Under the pieces are notes generated by a model. The model searched no databases. It saw only the letters and a list, made by a program, of their open reading frames with translations, and was not told the DNA's origin. The position numbers were made by a program, and so were the translations under genes. From Falsiroseomonas selenitidurans (GTDB taxonomy: Bacteria; Pseudomonadota; Alphaproteobacteria; Acetobacterales; Acetobacteraceae): a stretch of 55,957 nucleotides of DNA. The stretch's first letter is position 1. Each line of letters opens with the position of its first letter. The stretch spans positions 1-55,957 of the forward strand of contig NZ_JAAVNE010000035.1 of the NCBI RefSeq assembly GCF_012103215.1, read 5' to 3'. Below, piece after piece: positions 8,433 through 16,252 of the stretch.

Positions 8433-9071
8433 GTGCCCGACGCGGTCGAGGTGCGCTTCGTCGCCAAGAACATGCGGCTGGACCTGCGGCTGATCGCGGA
8501 GATGGTGGCCCCGGGCGCCCGGGTGCTGGACATCGGCTGCGGCGATGGCGCGCTGATCGAATACCTGACTCGGGAGAAGCGGGCCGATGCCCGCGGCATC
8601 GAGATCGACATGGCGGAGGCGACGGAGGCGGTGGCGGCCGGCCTGCCGGTGATCCACGGCGATGCCGATGCCGACCTGGAATTCTACCCCGACAGCGCCT
8701 TCGACTATGTGGTGCTGTCCCGCACCCTGCAGGCGGTGGAACGGCCGCGGGAAGTGCTGCGCCAGATGCTGCGCATCGGCGCCCGGGCCATCGTCTCCTT
8801 CCCCAATTTCGGCCATTGGCAGTTGCGCAGCCGGCTGCTGCTGTCCGGGCGGATGCCGGACAACGAGACCTGGAGCCGGCCCTGGTACGAGACGCCGAAC
8901 ATCCATCCCTGCACCATCCGCGACTTCTTCGCGCTGTGCGCCATGGAAGGCTATGTGGTGGAACGCTGGCTGGCGGTGGACGAGAAGGGCCTGCGTTCCC
9001 CCTGGAAGCGCTCCCCCTGGCTGGCCAATCTGTTCGGCGAACAGGCGCTGTTCCTGCTGCGCCGCGGCTGA
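8433..9071 (+). CDS. metW: MetW-like methyltransferase (methionine biosynthesis)
   Basis: MetW is a class I methyltransferase-fold protein that in proteobacteria is usually encoded beside metX, where it supports homoserine acylation. The SAM-binding motif RVLDIGCGDGALIEYL is at about residues 30-45. The family-typical VVLSRTLQAVERP, SFPNFGHW and WYETPNIHPCTIRDF segments follow. GTG 8433 is chosen over GTG 8427 because GGAGG is 7 nt from the former and only 1 nt from the latter. Length is 212 residues. No metX is visible, since the upstream neighbour is the divergent ugd, so metW is an orphan in this window. Confidence 0.88.
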   Translation: MPDAVEVRFVAKNMRLDLRLIAEMVAPGARVLDIGCGDGALIEYLTREKRADARGIEIDMAEATEAVAAGLPVIHGDADADLEFYPDSAFDYVVLSRTLQAVERPREVLRQMLRIGARAIVSFPNFGHWQLRSRLLLSGRMPDNETWSRPWYETPNIHPCTIRDFFALCAMEGYVVERWLAVDEKGLRSPWKRSPWLANLFGEQALFLLRRG

Positions 9072-9084
9072 GGCGGGGCGCGCT

Positions 9085-9297
9085 TCAGTTCAGCCGGATG
9101 CCGGCCGGGGCGCGGTCCTGCGGCATCAGCGCCGCCGCCAGCGCCGCATGACGCGCCGCACCTTCGGCGCCGAGACGGCGACACTCGGCCTCGACATATT
9201 CCAGGATCAGCACCAGGGCGTTGCGATCCGTCGCCTGGGCATCGGCGGCGGATTGCTGACCATCGGGCACGGTCGGGGCGACGGGCATTCGGGACAT
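9085..9297 (-). CDS. Small hypothetical protein, 70 aa
   Basis: An ATG start at 9297 has AGGA about 9 nt upstream. The predicted protein is mostly helical with a central ALVLILEYVEAECRRLGAEG segment and no signal peptide, membrane helix or metal-binding motif. Codon choice looks like that of neighbouring genes, which favours a real gene. It converges on metW, and the two stops are 13 bp apart. I do not recognise the family. Confidence 0.55.
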   Translation of the reverse strand: MSRMPVAPTVPDGQQSAADAQATDRNALVLILEYVEAECRRLGAEGAARHAALAAALMPQDRAPAGIRLN

Positions 9298-9351
9298 GGT
9301 TGGCGTTCCTGGCGACGAGGCTGGACCTCACCCCATGCTATGCCACGTCAC

Positions 9352-9427
9352 TCACGGTTCCGTGAAGATGCAATCGTAACGCGAAGCGTTCAACCTCCGG
9401 TTTTTCCGCGCCGCCCGATGCAATCGG
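9352..9427. promoter_or_regulatory. Cluster of three short palindromes upstream of phaB
   Basis: Within the 254-bp gap before phaB are TCACGG-TT-CCGTGA (9352-9365), AACGC-GAA-GCGTT (9378-9390) and CCGAT-GCA-ATCGG (9415-9427). All three are perfect inverted repeats in a locally less GC-rich stretch, so they may be operators. They do not match the CTGC-N3-GCAG pattern seen near phaR, and no regulator can be named. Confidence 0.35.
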
Positions 9428-9551
9428 CCGAAACGCGCGGGGGCCCCGGTCGGCCCGGGCACCGCATGGGCGGGAATTGCGCGTATCGGTTGGGCAAGCG
9501 AGGATGGGCGGCGCCCGCCGGGGTGGCGCGCCAACAGGGAAGGACGCCGAA

Positions 9552-10274
9552 ATGGCACGAGTTGCAGTGGTGACAGGCGGCCAGCGCGGCATCGGCGCCG
9601 CGATCAGCGAGGCGTTGCAGGCCGCCGGCCGCAAGGTCGTCGCCTCCTACGCCGGGAACGAGGCGGCGGCGCAGGCCTTCACCGAGCGCACCGGGATCCC
9701 CTGCTATAAATTCGACGTCGGTGATTTCGAGGCCTGCGTCGCCGCGGTGCAGACGATCGAGGCGGAGCAGGGCCCGATCGAGATCCTGGTGAACAATGCC
9801 GGCATCACCCGCGACGCCATGATGCGCAAGCTGACGCGCCAGATGTGGGACGACGTCATCGATACCAACCTCGGCTCCTGCTACAACATGTGCAAGGCGG
9901 TCTGGGACGGCATGAGCGCCCGGAAGTTCGGCCGCATCGTCAACATCGGCTCCATCAACGGCCAGGCCGGGCAGCTCGGCCAGGTGAACTACGCCGCCGC
10001 GAAATCCGGCATCCACGGCTTCACCAAGGCGCTGGCCCTGGAAGGCGCGCGCAACCAGATCACGGTGAACGCCGTCGCCCCCGGCTATGTGGACACGGAG
10101 ATGGTGCGCGCCGTGCCGCCGGACGTGCTGGAGAAGATCATCGCCCGCATCCCGCGCGGCCGGCTGGGCACGGCGCAGGACATCGCCCGCGGCGTCGCCT
10201 TCCTGACGGCGGATGAGGCCGACTTCGTCACCGGATCGACGCTGTCGATCAATGGCGGGCAGCACATGTACTGA
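9552..10274 (+). CDS. phaB: Acetoacetyl-CoA reductase PhaB
   Basis: PhaB reduces acetoacetyl-CoA to (R)-3-hydroxybutyryl-CoA with NADPH, the second step of polyhydroxybutyrate synthesis. This is a short-chain dehydrogenase of 240 residues with TGGQRGIGAAISEAL (cofactor loop), LVNNAGITRD, the catalytic Ser in NIGSINGQAGQ and Tyr-Lys in YAAAKSG. The PhaB-typical NVNYAAAKSG-like context and GYVDTEM follow. The start at 9552 has a purine-rich ribosome binding site (AGGGAAGGA). It lies about 9 kb from phaA and phaC and heads a plus-strand run with a YCII protein, an AhpD-like protein and an EamA permease. Confidence 0.92.
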   Translation: MARVAVVTGGQRGIGAAISEALQAAGRKVVASYAGNEAAAQAFTERTGIPCYKFDVGDFEACVAAVQTIEAEQGPIEILVNNAGITRDAMMRKLTRQMWDDVIDTNLGSCYNMCKAVWDGMSARKFGRIVNIGSINGQAGQLGQVNYAAAKSGIHGFTKALALEGARNQITVNAVAPGYVDTEMVRAVPPDVLEKIIARIPRGRLGTAQDIARGVAFLTADEADFVTGSTLSINGGQHMY

Positions 10275-10300
10275 AGGACGCTACGGGAGGACGCGGGGCC

Positions 10301-10942
10301 ATGACCTGGGCGATCCTGGGCTGGGACGGCACGGATGCGGCGGCGCCGGGGCGCCGCGCTGCCGTGCGGGAAGCGCATCTGGCCTTCATCACCGCGGAAG
10401 CCGCGGCCGGGCGCCTGCTGCTCGGCCTGCCGCTGCAGGACGAGGCCGGGCACAGCCTGGGCTCGCTGATGCTGGTGGCGGGCGATGCGACGGCGCGCGA
10501 CGCCTATCTGGCGGCGGAGCCCTTCGCCACCGCCGGCGTCTGGCAGCGGGTGGCGGCACATGGCTTCCGCATCGCCCCCCTGCCCTACCTTCCCTGGCCG
10601 CCGCCGGACGCACCGCCGCCCGCGGGCCGCACCCATTCCGTGCTGATCGGCTGGGACGGCACCGATGCGGGCGCGCTGGACCGCCGCCTGGCGGCCCGGC
10701 CGGCGCATTTCGCCCGCGTCGGGCCGATGGCAGCGGACGGCACGCTGCTGTTCGGCGGCGCGCTGCTGGATGACGCCGGCCGGATGGTGGGCTCGCTGGC
10801 CGCCACAAGCCACACCAGCCATGCCGAGGCCCGGGCCTGGCTGGAGGCGGACCCCTATGTCACCGGCGATGTCTGGCGCGACATCGCCATCCACGCCACT
10901 GCCTTCCGCGCCCTGCCCTACCGGCCGCTGCCCAATGGCTGA
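10301..10942 (+). CDS. Tandem YCII-domain protein
   Basis: The 213-residue protein consists of two consecutive YCII-type domains (about 1-98 and 110-213). Each starts with a nearly identical element (AILGWDGTDA and VLIGWDGTDA) and has matching later motifs: REAHLAFI against RPAHFARV, and LQDEAGHSLGS against LLDDAGRMVGS. YCII proteins are small ferredoxin-like-fold enzymes or binding proteins with a His/Asp pair, of mostly unknown substrate, usually single-domain or dimeric. A fused pair would make an intramolecular pseudo-dimer. It starts 26 bp after phaB and its end overlaps the next gene by 8 bp, so it is probably co-transcribed with both. Confidence 0.85.
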   Translation: MTWAILGWDGTDAAAPGRRAAVREAHLAFITAEAAAGRLLLGLPLQDEAGHSLGSLMLVAGDATARDAYLAAEPFATAGVWQRVAAHGFRIAPLPYLPWPPPDAPPPAGRTHSVLIGWDGTDAGALDRRLAARPAHFARVGPMAADGTLLFGGALLDDAGRMVGSLAATSHTSHAEARAWLEADPYVTGDVWRDIAIHATAFRALPYRPLPNG

Positions 10943-11306
10943 GGATTTCGCGCCGGAGGCGCTGGCCGTCTTCGAGGCGATCAAGGCCGCGCGCGGGGTG
11001 CCGGAGGTGAACAACTTCTGGAAGTCGCTCGCCGTGGACCCGGTGCTGCTGCGCCGGACCTGGGAGAGCCTGTCCGCCGTCATGGCACCCGGCGCGCTGG
11101 ACCCCTTGGTGAAGGAGATGCTGTACCTCGCCGCCTCCATGACCAGCGGCTGCGCCTATTGCATCGCCAGCCACACCGCCGCCGCCCGCGCCCGCGGCAT
11201 GACACCGGCGCAGTACGGCGAATTGCTGGCGGTGGTCGGCATGGCGGCGGAGACCAACCGGCTGGCGGAGGCGCTGCGCGTGCCGATCGACCCGCAGTTC
11301 CAGTGA
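10935..11306 (+). CDS. AhpD-like carboxymuconolactone decarboxylase-family protein
   Basis: A 123-residue all-helical protein with the redox motif SGCAYCIASH (CxxC followed by His), the signature of AhpD-type alkylhydroperoxidases in the CMD superfamily. EMLYLAASMTSGCAYC is the core family segment. It could act in peroxide defence or be a decarboxylase-like member; the sequence favours the redox-active type because both cysteines are present. It overlaps the upstream YCII gene by 8 bp and the downstream permease by 4 bp (GTGA), so the three are almost certainly translated together. Confidence 0.88.
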   Translation: MAEDFAPEALAVFEAIKAARGVPEVNNFWKSLAVDPVLLRRTWESLSAVMAPGALDPLVKEMLYLAASMTSGCAYCIASHTAAARARGMTPAQYGELLAVVGMAAETNRLAEALRVPIDPQFQ

Positions 11307-12148
11307 CGCCCGCTACCCTGGCCGGCTGCGGCGCGCTGGCGCTGTGGGCCTTCCTGGCCCTGCTGTCCCGGCTTTCGGCCGGGCTGCCGCCGTTGCAGAT
11401 CACCGCCATGGGCTTTGCCGTGGGCGGCACGGTGGGGCTGGCGGTGGTGGCGGCGCAGGGGCGGCTGGCCCTGCTGCGCCAGCCGCCGATCGCCTGGCTG
11501 CACGGTGCCGGCGGGCTGTTCGGCTACCACGCGCTGTATTTCGCCGCGCTGGCCCTGGCGCCGGCGGTGGAAGCCAATCTGATCAACTACCTGTGGCCGC
11601 TGCTGATCGTGCTGCTGTCGGCGCCGCTGCGCGGCCTGCGGCTGGGGCCGGCGCGGCTGGCCGGGGTGTTCATGGGCTTCGCCGGCTGCGCCCTGCTGGT
11701 GGGCACCGGCGCGGCCTTCCCGCCGGAAGCGGTGCCGGGCTTCCTGGCGGCGCTGGGGGCCGCGGTGGTCTGGGCCGTCTATTCCGTGGCCGCCGGCACG
11801 CGCCGGCTGGTGCGGGTGCCGACCGAGGCGGTGGCCGGCTTCTGCCTGGCGGCGGCCCTGCTGGCGGCGGTCGCCCATCTGGCCTTCGAGGCGACGGTGG
11901 TGCCGGATGCCGGGCAGTGGGTGGCGGTGGTTCTGCTGGGCCTCGGCCCGGTCGGCGCCGCCTTCTTCCTGTGGGATGTCGGCATGAAGCGCGGCGACCC
12001 GCGGCTGCTGGGCACCCTGGCCTATGCGGTGCCCGTCGCCTCCACCCTGCTGCTGATCCTGGCCGGGGAGGGCGCCTTCAGCGCCAAGGTGGTGCTGGCG
12101 ACCGCGCTGGTCGCCGGTGGCGGGTTCGCGGCGGCGCGGGCGCGGTAA
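11303..12148 (+). CDS. EamA/DMT-family transporter
   Basis: The 281-residue protein is hydrophobic throughout, with about ten predicted membrane helices in two EamA repeats. The first repeat contains LFGYHALYFAALALAPAVEANLINYLWPLLI and the second ends LAYAVPVASTLLLILAGE, which is the typical PxxxxLLxxLxLGE-like end of these drug/metabolite exporters. The start is GTG 11303, overlapping the AhpD stop codon. Substrates in this family include amino acids and small organic compounds, and none can be predicted. It is the last gene of the phaB-YCII-AhpD run and converges with a minus-strand methyltransferase. Confidence 0.88.
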   Translation: MTPATLAGCGALALWAFLALLSRLSAGLPPLQITAMGFAVGGTVGLAVVAAQGRLALLRQPPIAWLHGAGGLFGYHALYFAALALAPAVEANLINYLWPLLIVLLSAPLRGLRLGPARLAGVFMGFAGCALLVGTGAAFPPEAVPGFLAALGAAVVWAVYSVAAGTRRLVRVPTEAVAGFCLAAALLAAVAHLAFEATVVPDAGQWVAVVLLGLGPVGAAFFLWDVGMKRGDPRLLGTLAYAVPVASTLLLILAGEGAFSAKVVLATALVAGGGFAAARAR

Positions 12149-12157
12149 AGCCGGCGC

Positions 12158-12763
12158 CTACGGCTTGCGCAGCAGCGCCCGCACCACCTCCGCCTGGCCC
12201 TGGTGGCGCGGCCCTTCGTCCAGCGCGACGGTGCCTTCCAGCAATTCCTCCACCGCCAGCCCGGCGAACAATTCCTCGACGATGGCGCGGGTCCAGAGCA
12301 GTTCGGGCAGCTTCGGCCCGCCGCTGCGCCGCCCATGCTGGGCCGGCGAAAAACATTCCAGCGCCAGCAGCCCGCCCGGCGCCAGCGCCCGCACCACCCC
12401 GGCCGCGGCCGCGGCGCGATCCTCGGGCGGCAAATGCACAAAGATCCAGGCCACCAGGTCGAAACCGGCCGCCGGATAGGCCCAGGCGGCGGCATCGGCG
12501 GCAACCGTCCCCAGCGCCACGCCGCGGCGCTCCGCCAGCGCCCGGGCCTTGGCCAGGCCCACCGGCGACCAGTCCAGCGACGTGGTCCGCAGCCCGCGTT
12601 CGGCCAGCCAGACGCCGTTGCGGCCTTCGCCATCGCCGATCGCCAGCGCCCGCATCCCCGGCCGCAGCCGCGGCGCCAGGCTTTCGAGGTAGCGGTTCGG
12701 CGCCTCCCCGAACTGGAAGCTGCCGCCGGCGTAGCGCTCGTCCCAGGCCAGGCTCGTGCTCAT
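12158..12763 (-). CDS. TehB-like class I SAM-dependent methyltransferase
   Basis: A 201-residue methyltransferase. The start WDERYAGGSFQFGEAPNRYL resembles the TehB/thiopurine-type methyltransferases (WDxRY...FGxxPN). The SAM site is ALAIGDGEGRNGVWLAERG, and FDLVAWIFVHLPPED corresponds to motif IV. Such enzymes methylate small toxic or thiol compounds. The ATG overlaps the stop of the upstream cupin gene (ATGA), making it the last gene of the gloB-GST-cupin run. The substrate is not determinable from sequence. Confidence 0.85.
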   Translation of the reverse strand: MSTSLAWDERYAGGSFQFGEAPNRYLESLAPRLRPGMRALAIGDGEGRNGVWLAERGLRTTSLDWSPVGLAKARALAERRGVALGTVAADAAAWAYPAAGFDLVAWIFVHLPPEDRAAAAAGVVRALAPGGLLALECFSPAQHGRRSGGPKLPELLWTRAIVEELFAGLAVEELLEGTVALDEGPRHQGQAEVVRALLRKP

Positions 12764-13209
12764 GCGCCCGGACGCCAGCCGGGCGCGGCCAGTTCGAAGC
12801 CGGCGAAGTCGAAGGCCGGGGAGACGGTGCAGGAAACCAGGCACCAGCGATCCGCCGCCGGCCAGGCCGCCTGCCACCAGCCCTTCGGCACCACGCCCAT
12901 CAGCGCCTGGCCGGCACCGAGGCCCGGGCCAAGCCGAATCTCGGCATCCACCGCCGTGCCGTCCCGCGACAGGGCCAGCACCAGCGGCCCGCCGGCCTGC
13001 CAGAACCAGCATTCCGCCGCATCCACCCGGTGCCAGTGGCTGCGCTGCCCGGCATCGAGCAGGAAGTGGATGGCGGTGCCGGCCCCCCGGCCACCCTCCG
13101 CCGGCACATCCCGCCACATCTCCCGGTAATGCCCGCCTTCCGGATGCGGGGCGAGGCCGAGCGCGGCGACGAGGTCGGCGGCGCCCAGCCGGGGGTCACT
13201 CAGGTCCAT
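12760..13209 (-). CDS. DUF985 family cupin
   Basis: A 149-residue single-domain cupin of the DUF985 (cupin_5) type. Seen are EGGHYREMWRD, AIHFLLDAGQRSHWHRVD with candidate metal-binding histidines, and ECWFWQAGGPLVLAL. Members have a jelly-roll fold resembling sugar epimerases, but their reaction is unknown. It starts 24 bp after the glutathione S-transferase stop and overlaps the TehB-like gene, so it belongs to the same minus-strand unit. Confidence 0.88.
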   Translation of the reverse strand: MDLSDPRLGAADLVAALGLAPHPEGGHYREMWRDVPAEGGRGAGTAIHFLLDAGQRSHWHRVDAAECWFWQAGGPLVLALSRDGTAVDAEIRLGPGLGAGQALMGVVPKGWWQAAWPAADRWCLVSCTVSPAFDFAGFELAAPGWRPGA

Positions 13210-13233
13210 GGGGTCGCTCCAACGCAGAAACGC

Positions 13234-13833
13234 TCAGCCCGGCGGTGCGGTGCGGGCCAGGGCCGGGGCGCGGGAGACCTCGGTGAACCAGTCCGCCAGG
13301 CGCGGGTGCTGGCCGCGCCAGGGCTCGTCCGGGAAGCGGAAATCCAGGTAGCCCAGGGCGCAGGCCACCGCGACCTCTCCCACATCCGCAAGGCCCTGCG
13401 GCGGGTCGGCTTCCAGCGCCGCCAGGCCGCGCTCCACCGCGGCCTTCTGGCGGGCGACGAAGGCCAGGCGGGTGTCGTCCATCGGCTTGCCGAAGCGCAT
13501 CCGCCGCGCCACGGCCGCGTCCATGATGCCATCCGCCAGGGCGTGGCGGATCTGCGCCGCCAGGCGGGCCAGGCTGCCGGTGGGCGGGAACAGCGGCGGC
13601 AATTCGCCGACCGTGTCCAGGTATTCGCAGATCACCCGGCTGTCGAAGACCGGGCGGCCGTCATCCGTCACCAGCGCCGGCACCTTGGACAGCGGGTTGT
13701 CCTGCAGCAGCGCCTCGGGCGAGGCGTGCGGGTCGGTGATGACGAGGTCGATGCGGCCCTCGATGCCGCGCAGGATGGCGCAGGCCAGGACCTTGCGGGC
13801 GAAGGGGCTGGCATGGGCGAAGTGCAGTTTCAT
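13234..13833 (-). CDS. Glutathione S-transferase family protein
   Basis: A 199-residue two-domain GST. The thioredoxin-like N-terminal half carries the catalytic Ser region SPFARKVLACA, the cis-proline glutathione site SKVPALV and the DSRVICEYLD motif. The C-terminal half is helical. It resembles the YibF/zeta-like bacterial GSTs. It is downstream of gloB, another glutathione-dependent enzyme, separated by a 97-bp gap that holds a large hairpin. A detoxification role is inferred. Confidence 0.9.
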   Translation of the reverse strand: MKLHFAHASPFARKVLACAILRGIEGRIDLVITDPHASPEALLQDNPLSKVPALVTDDGRPVFDSRVICEYLDTVGELPPLFPPTGSLARLAAQIRHALADGIMDAAVARRMRFGKPMDDTRLAFVARQKAAVERGLAALEADPPQGLADVGEVAVACALGYLDFRFPDEPWRGQHPRLADWFTEVSRAPALARTAPPG

Positions 13834-13857
13834 GGCGCGAATTCCCTGGCGGCGGGC

Positions 13858-13906
13858 CCGACCGATCCCGGCGCCCTGTGCGGCGCAGCATGGCAGGATC
13901 GGTCGG
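13858..13906. repeat. Long nested inverted repeat between gloB and the GST gene
   Basis: Perfect 11-bp arms CCGACCGATCC (13858-13868) and GGATCGGTCGG (13896-13906) enclose a smaller GCGCC/GGCGC stem. No T-tract follows on either strand, so a simple intrinsic terminator is unlikely. It could act as an mRNA stabiliser or processing site between gloB and the GST gene, or as an operator. Confidence 0.6.
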
Positions 13907-13930
13907 CCGGGGAAATGTTGCGCGGCGCCT

Positions 13931-14668
13931 TCAGCCGCGGAAGTGGTTCTTCGCCTCCCGCCGCGCGGTGAATTCGGCCAGGTCGCGGGCGCGGAAATAG
14001 GGGTTGGCCGCCAGTTCCTGCGCCAGCGTGGTGGGCACGGTGGGGCGGCCCGCGGCGCGCAGCGCGCCGGCGGCCTCGGCTTCCGCCCGCAGCGCCTTGT
14101 TGCCCGGCTCCACCGTCAGGGCGAAGCGGGCATTGGCTTCCGTGTATTCATGGCCGCAGCAGAAGCGCGTGTTCGGCGGCAGCTTGGCCAGGCGCTGGAA
14201 GGACCTGTACAGCGCCTCCATACCCCCCGCCTCCAGCGGCCGGCCGCAGCCCAGCGCAAACACCACGTCGCCGCAGAGAAGAAAATGGTCGGCGGCGAAG
14301 TGGAAGGCGATGTGGCCGGTGGTGTGGCCGGGCAGGTGCATCACCTTGGCCTGGGCGGCGCCGAAGGCGACGGTGTCACCCTCCCCCACCGCTTCGTCCA
14401 GCTTCGGCAGCCGATGCGCGTCCGGTGCGCCGCCGATCAGCCGCGCGCCGGGGAAGCGGGCCTGCAGCTCCGCCACGCCATTGATGTGGTCGCCATGGTG
14501 ATGGGTCAGCAGGATGGCGTCCAGCCTGCCGCCGGCCGCCTCCACCGCCGCGATGGCCGGTGCGGCCTCGCCCGGGTCGCAGATGCCGATGGCACCCGTC
14601 GGCCCGTCCCGCAGCAGCCACAGGTAGTTGTCCTCCAGGCAGGGAACCGCTTCCACCTTCACCGACAT
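13931..14668 (-). CDS. gloB: Hydroxyacylglutathione hydrolase (glyoxalase II)
   Basis: GloB hydrolyses S-lactoylglutathione to D-lactate and glutathione, the second step of methylglyoxal detoxification. The metallo-beta-lactamase motif LTHHHGDHINGV is at about residues 55-66, with later metal ligands in HLPGHTTGHIAFH and FCGDVVFALGCGR-like segments, and CGHEYTEANARFA for glutathione binding. Length is 245 residues. ATG 14668 has GGAAGG upstream. It is divergent from a methyltransferase gene, a pairing seen repeatedly in Alphaproteobacteria. Confidence 0.94.
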   Translation of the reverse strand: MSVKVEAVPCLEDNYLWLLRDGPTGAIGICDPGEAAPAIAAVEAAGGRLDAILLTHHHGDHINGVAELQARFPGARLIGGAPDAHRLPKLDEAVGEGDTVAFGAAQAKVMHLPGHTTGHIAFHFAADHFLLCGDVVFALGCGRPLEAGGMEALYRSFQRLAKLPPNTRFCCGHEYTEANARFALTVEPGNKALRAEAEAAGALRAAGRPTVPTTLAQELAANPYFRARDLAEFTARREAKNHFRG

Positions 14669-14731
14669 GCGCGCCACCTTCCCCAGCACAGCCCCGGTCC
14701 AAACCGGGGCGATCCACCCTATATCCCCGGC

Positions 14732-15466
14732 ATGACGGTCGAGGTCCATGCTTTGCTGGCGTTCTACGCCTCGCCCGGTGGTGCCGTCGCGGCGCGGCTG
14801 GTGCGGGACCGGCTGGCCGTGCTGTGGCCGCTGCTGCCCGGGCAGTCCGTGCTCGGCATCGGCCATGCCGCGCCCTATCTCGGCCTGTGGCAGCGGGAGG
14901 CGGCGCGCTGCATCGCGCTGACGCCCTCCCAGGGCGGCACCGCGCAGGCGGCGCCCTGGCCGCCCGCGGCGCCCGGCGCCCCGCCGCCCCGCTCCGCCGC
15001 CCTGCTGGCGGAGGAGGACACCCTGCCCTTCGCCGATGCCAGCTTCGACCGCGTGCTGCTGGTGCACGGGCTGGAGGCGGCGGAGAATGCCCGGCGCCTG
15101 CTGCGGGAGGCCTGGCGCGTGCTGCGCGACGATGGCCGCATCATCGTCGTGGTGCCGAACCGCCTGGGGCTGTGGGCGCAGCTGGAACGCACGCCCTTCG
15201 GCCATGGCCAGCCCTATTCCGCCGGCCAGATCGCCCGGCTGCTGGCACGCCACCTGTTCATGGCCGAACGGCGGGAGGCAGCGCTGTTCCTGCCGCCGCT
15301 CGGCCTGCGCTTCCTGGCCGCCACCGCCGCCCCGTGCGAGCGGCTAGGCCGCGCGCTGTGCCCCCGCCTGGCCGGCGTCGCGATCGTGGAGGCGCGGAAG
15401 GATCTGCTGGCGGCGGTGCCGGCCGGCGCCCCGGCGCTGCGCCGCCGCATGGTGCTGCCGGCCTGA
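14732..15466 (+). CDS. Methyltransferase-domain protein divergent from gloB
   Basis: A 244-residue protein of the Methyltransf_11 type. The SAM motif I is degenerate (SVLGIGHAAPYLGLW). Motif IV is FADASFDRVLLVHGLEAAEN, followed by EAWRVLRDDGRIIVVVPNR. A low-complexity Ala/Pro insert (about residues 70-90) separates motifs I and IV. The start lies 63 bp from the gloB start, so the two share a divergent promoter region. Its substrate is unknown and activity should not be assumed from the weak motif I. Confidence 0.82.
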   Translation: MTVEVHALLAFYASPGGAVAARLVRDRLAVLWPLLPGQSVLGIGHAAPYLGLWQREAARCIALTPSQGGTAQAAPWPPAAPGAPPPRSAALLAEEDTLPFADASFDRVLLVHGLEAAENARRLLREAWRVLRDDGRIIVVVPNRLGLWAQLERTPFGHGQPYSAGQIARLLARHLFMAERREAALFLPPLGLRFLAATAAPCERLGRALCPRLAGVAIVEARKDLLAAVPAGAPALRRRMVLPA

Positions 15467-15634
15467 GGTCGGTTCCCGGCCCCTGGGCGCCGGCCTGGCT
15501 TCGCCGCAGCGGCGGCGGGCCGCGGGTCGGTGCTTCCCCAGGCGGCCTCACCGCAACGGAACGTTCACCGGCCGCAGGCATGATCCGGCGGATTGCCGGC
15601 CGCGCGGTGCGGGCGGTGCCGGGGAACATGGCGC

Positions 15635-16246
15635 ATGGCCGACACGACCAGCCCGATCGAGACGATGCGCGAGGCCGTGCGGGCGGAGCTGCGGCCCGCC
15701 CTGGCCGATCTGCATGCCTTTGTCGACCGCCGCATCGCGGAGCTGTCGGCCGAGCTCTGCGCCAGCGTCGAGATCGCCGACATGGGCGAGGAGCAGATGC
15801 GGGCCGAGCTGGCGCGGATCCACGACCAGATCGGTCAGCTGGTCGCCATGCCCGCCGCCGCAACCCGCAACAGCGGGCTGGAGCTGGAGGCGGTGGTGCA
15901 GGCCACGGAGGCGGCGGCCAACACCATCATGGAAGCGGCGGAGGCAATCCAGGAATGGATCGCCAGCGGCGGCCAGGACAAGGATGCGGTCGCCGCCATC
16001 GCCGCCCGGGTGAACTCCATCTTCGAGGCCTGCAGCTTCCAGGACGTGACCGGCCAGCGCATCCGCCGCGCCATCCAGCACCTGCAGCAGGTGGAGACGA
16101 TGCTGGAGACCATGATCCCGGATGGTGCCCTGCCCGAGGTCCAGCGCACCCAGGTGCGGGTGGCGACCACCATCCGCACCGTCGAGACCCCGGCCGGCGG
16201 CGACCTGGCCCAGGCCGCCATCGATGCGCTGCTGGACGATTTCTGA
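15635..16246 (+). CDS. cheZ: Chemotaxis phosphatase CheZ-like protein
   Basis: CheZ dephosphorylates CheY-P and so resets flagellar switching. The 203-residue all-helical protein carries the family catalytic segment ACSFQDVTGQRIRRAI at about residues 130-145, with the acidic and glutamine residues expected for phosphatase activity. The C-terminal AAIDALLDDF resembles the CheY-binding tail of CheZ. The start ATG 15635 gives MADTTSPIE. No other chemotaxis or flagellar gene lies nearby, so the gene is isolated here. A 168-bp gap with no recognisable gene precedes it. Confidence 0.85.
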   Translation: MADTTSPIETMREAVRAELRPALADLHAFVDRRIAELSAELCASVEIADMGEEQMRAELARIHDQIGQLVAMPAAATRNSGLELEAVVQATEAAANTIMEAAEAIQEWIASGGQDKDAVAAIAARVNSIFEACSFQDVTGQRIRRAIQHLQQVETMLETMIPDGALPEVQRTQVRVATTIRTVETPAGGDLAQAAIDALLDDF

Positions 16247-16252
16247 GCCGCG

